DNA of 34,895 bases from positions 1 to 34,895 of the forward strand of contig DYDL01000006.1 of assembly GCA_020717925.1 (NCBI GenBank). The letters run 5' to 3'. This document shows positions 33,102 to 34,895 of this stretch, in pieces. The position numbers and the translations under genes are program-made. This DNA comes from Desulfocapsa sp. (GTDB taxonomy: Bacteria > Desulfobacterota > Desulfobulbia > Desulfobulbales > CG2-30-60-27). Every line of letters begins with the position of its first letter. Within the stretch, counting starts at the first letter, position 1. The notes under the pieces were generated by a model that was not told where the DNA came from, searched no databases, and worked only from the letters and a program-made list of their open reading frames with translations.

Positions 33102-33116
33102 TGGCACAACAATTGA
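33102..33116 (+). promoter_or_regulatory. Possible sigma-54 promoter of the PEP-CTERM gene
   Basis: TGGCAC-AACAA-TTGA matches the -24 element TGGCAC fully and the -12 element TTGC in three of four bases, with correct spacing. It lies about 63 bases before the start codon. The mismatch at the normally conserved C of TTGC lowers confidence. Sigma-54 sites are known upstream of PEP-CTERM genes in other bacteria. Confidence 0.4.
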
Positions 33117-33178
33117 ATACACAGTATGCAGAGCCTAAATGCAAAACCGCAACAACCTTATTTGTTGGGAGGACTGTG

Positions 33179-33925
33179 ATGAGAAAAAGATTTAGACAAA
33201 CCGTTCTGCTGGCTGCGACCGGCTGCTTACTCCTGGCCGGAAGCGCCATGGCCGCGACAGTCACATTCCCGGATATCTACAAAGATTTTCCAGGATACGC
33301 AACCGCCTATGGCGATCAGATCATCAACCCTGCCGTTGGCGACATGACCGTTACCTATGACGACGCCTCCCGTCAACTGCTGAGCGTCAGCCTGCAGCTT
33401 ACCAACCGCCTCGTCTGGGACACCCTGTTCATCAACGCCGGTTACACCTCGGCCGATGATCAAGAAAAATGGGATTATATCGTATTGGACACCAGCGGCC
33501 TTGCCTCCGGTTCTTTGACCAGGACGCCTCTTGCCGGCTATCCTGTTGCAGCGGCCACCGGTATTTACGAGGTCAACAACGGTTACGACTACACCCTGGC
33601 CACCGAAGGCCGGATCGGTCATCCCAACGGCATCGCCTATGACGACCTAAGCCTGTTATCCCCGTTAAATTCGGGTGGGTACGGGAACAGCATATCGTAT
33701 TTCAATCAAGCTGAAAAATACTCTGGCAGAAACTGGGACACCCTGACCTATGACTTTAGAGGGCTGGAAATCACCCTGGGTCAGGATTTTGTCATTGCCT
33801 ACGCTCCATGGTGCGCCAATGACGTAACCACCTCCGCCGTGCCGGAGCCAGCCGCCGGGCTGCTTATTGGCGCCGGCCTGCTCAGCCTGCTTGGCCTGAA
33901 TCGGAGGAAAGCCGTCAAGGCATAA
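33179..33925 (+). CDS. PEP-CTERM exported protein
   Basis: A 248-residue secreted protein. A signal peptide (MRKRFRQTVLLAATGCLLLAGSAMA) precedes a mature domain rich in Asp, Gly, Thr and Tyr (DIYKDFPGYATAYGDQIINPAVGDMTVTYDD, YIVLDTSGLASGS), suggesting a beta-sandwich. The C-terminus VPEPAAGLLIGAGLLSLLGLNRRKAVKA is a complete PEP-CTERM sorting signal: VPEP, hydrophobic helix, basic tail. Such proteins are handled by exosortase with exopolysaccharide export, and no exosortase gene is in the window. The track start at 33101 is too early; GGGAGGA five bases before ATG 33179 decides. Upstream lies a possible sigma-54 site, downstream a strong terminator. The mature domain family is unknown to me. 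Confidence 0.92.
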   Translation: MRKRFRQTVLLAATGCLLLAGSAMAATVTFPDIYKDFPGYATAYGDQIINPAVGDMTVTYDDASRQLLSVSLQLTNRLVWDTLFINAGYTSADDQEKWDYIVLDTSGLASGSLTRTPLAGYPVAAATGIYEVNNGYDYTLATEGRIGHPNGIAYDDLSLLSPLNSGGYGNSISYFNQAEKYSGRNWDTLTYDFRGLEITLGQDFVIAYAPWCANDVTTSAVPEPAAGLLIGAGLLSLLGLNRRKAVKA

Positions 33926-33948
33926 ATTATTGCCATTGCGATCTTTAT

Positions 33949-33995
33949 CAAAAAAAGGGTTGCCCACCATCAATGGCTGGGCAACCCTTTTTTTT
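33949..33995. terminator. Bidirectional intrinsic terminator
   Basis: AAAAAAGGGTTGCCCA and TGGGCAACCCTTTTTTTT form a stem of ten G/C-rich pairs extended by A-T pairs. It ends the PEP-CTERM gene and also the converging yccA-like gene. Confidence 0.92.
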
Positions 33996-34018
33996 GCAAA
34001 CAACTTTTCACCGTTCTC

Positions 34019-34732
34019 TCAGCGCCGATCCCCCATAAAACGAAGCAGGCTCAGGAACAGGTTGATGAAGTCGAGGTAGAGAGCCAGCGCACCCATGATT
34101 GCGCCCTTTCTGATGGCCACCTCACCCTGCTCCATGATGCCCTGAGTGCCCATCTGGGTGATCTTCTGCACATCATAGGCGGTAAGACCGGTAAAGACGA
34201 GCACCCCTATTCCGGAGATCAGCCATGAAAGCATACTGCTGTTGAGAAATATGTTCACCACCGAGGCGATGATCATACCCACCAGCCCCATGAACATGAA
34301 GGAGCCGAAGGACGACAAATCCTTCTTGGTCACCAGACCATAAACCGCCATGGCCCCGAACATGCCGGCGGTCACAAAAAAGGTGGCAGCCACCGAGGTG
34401 GCGGTATAGAGCAGCAGTATGGACGACAGGGTGGCGCCGTTCAACGCCGAATAGAGCAAAAAAAGCGCGGTGGCGGCCTGGGCGGAGATGCGCTGGATCC
34501 GGGCGGAGAGGTAAAAGACCAGCCCCAGTTCACCGATGACCATAGCGAAAAATACCAGCCGGTTGCCGAAAATCATCTGCTGCGCCACGGCCGAATTGGC
34601 CACCAGCAAGGCTACCAGACCAGTCAGCCCGAGACCCATCGCCATCCAGTTGAAGACCTTGGCAAGAAAAATCGTCGAGGCCTGAGCCCGGGCCTGGGCC
34701 ACGGTCAAAGTGCTATTGCTGTACTGAGTCAT
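34019..34732 (-). CDS. YccA / Bax inhibitor-1 family membrane protein
   Basis: A 237-residue inner-membrane protein with seven predicted hydrophobic segments, the first beginning at ~22 (IFLAKVFNWMAMGLGLTGLVALLVA). The central ALNGATLSSILLLYTATSVAATFFVTAGMFGAMAVYG and the C-terminal FTGLTAYDVQKI..YLDFINLFLSLLRFMG are characteristic of the BI-1/YccA family; the Asp residues in YDVQKI and LYLDFINLF match the conserved acid pair. E. coli YccA modulates FtsH; other members act in ion leak. Start ATG 34732 lies downstream of GGAGGACAGGACTT. The upstream 160 bases show no clear promoter or gene. It converges on the PEP-CTERM gene. Confidence 0.93.
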   Translation of the reverse strand: MTQYSNSTLTVAQARAQASTIFLAKVFNWMAMGLGLTGLVALLVANSAVAQQMIFGNRLVFFAMVIGELGLVFYLSARIQRISAQAATALFLLYSALNGATLSSILLLYTATSVAATFFVTAGMFGAMAVYGLVTKKDLSSFGSFMFMGLVGMIIASVVNIFLNSSMLSWLISGIGVLVFTGLTAYDVQKITQMGTQGIMEQGEVAIRKGAIMGALALYLDFINLFLSLLRFMGDRR

Positions 34733-34895
34733 AAGTCCTGTCCTCCGTATTGCGGTGACATTAATGAAAAGCCGGTGTTATCAAAACATACTGGTAAGAC
34801 ATCCACGCTGGAAAGCCAAGGCAAAACTATCTGCCTCAGAGTTGCAAACAGTCGCCCACCCAGGGCAACACGATCCGGAGAGGACTTGCGCTGCC
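34733..34895. other. Right window end, no gene seen
   Basis: The 163 bases upstream of the yccA-like gene contain its ribosome site (GGAGGA) but no ORF, tRNA or clear promoter that I can support. Confidence 0.3.

Noticed and set aside
32751-33116. 121-residue ORF in the AT-rich gap
   Set aside because: No ribosome site, no recognisable domain and odd composition.

Overview
The window reads as ordinary chromosome of a Gram-negative anaerobe of the Desulfobacterota (former Deltaproteobacteria), most likely near the Desulfobulbales. This is inferred from family content, not from a database search: an LpxI-type lipid A pathway, a PxxKW cysteine-rich small protein, an MptA/FolE2-type GTP cyclohydrolase, a PEP-CTERM protein, an IHF-alpha-like protein and many PAS/REC/PilZ/HDOD signalling proteins. 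I see no insertion sequence, prophage, integrase or CRISPR array. Coding density is high, operons have overlapping stop/start codons, and several genes use TTG starts.

Layout. 1-3928 (minus): a CarS-like/metallophosphoesterase fusion cut by the window edge and absent from the ORF track, a TrmJ-like rRNA/tRNA methyltransferase and a hybrid histidine kinase. 4101-4913 (plus): a family 4 type uracil-DNA glycosylase. 4970-5512 (minus): a self-contained unit of promoter, cobalamin riboswitch, intrinsic terminator, 34-codon ORF and second terminator. 5579-7183 (minus): a TM/TPR-like protein and RNase HI, preceded by a strongly structured, promoter-headed RNA candidate. 7184-11573 (minus): a class I aminotransferase, truA, argC, rpsI, rplM and tRNA-Gly(GCC). 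11836-14762 (plus): hisB, a lipoprotein, a TtcA-like PP-loop protein and a DUF89 protein. 14780-16762: a PilZ protein (minus) and a REC-HDOD regulator (plus).

16788-28120 (minus) is a long co-directional block. Its upstream part, lpxD-fabZ-lpxA-lpxI, makes the early lipid A intermediates. It continues through a sugar-1-phosphate nucleotidyltransferase and an APH-fold kinase (MurU/AmgK-like pair), der and a PAS histidine kinase. It ends in a four-gene group: RibD_C/DHFR-like reductase, PP-loop ATPase with two CxxC pairs, GT2 glycosyltransferase and MptA/FolE2-type GTP cyclohydrolase. That group looks like an uncharacterised pterin- or deazapurine-related pathway.

28304-31187 (minus) holds ihfA, eno and pilC. 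31534-34732 holds a PxxKW protein with a structured leader, an unknown helical protein next to an HTH/Zn-ribbon regulator, an AT-rich gap, a PEP-CTERM exported protein with a possible sigma-54 site, and a YccA/Bax-inhibitor membrane protein.

The best candidates for something undescribed are the cobalamin riboswitch whose only visible target is a 34-residue ORF, the structured RNA at 6959-7113, the reductase/PP-loop/GT2/cyclohydrolase group, and the CarS-phosphoesterase fusion.
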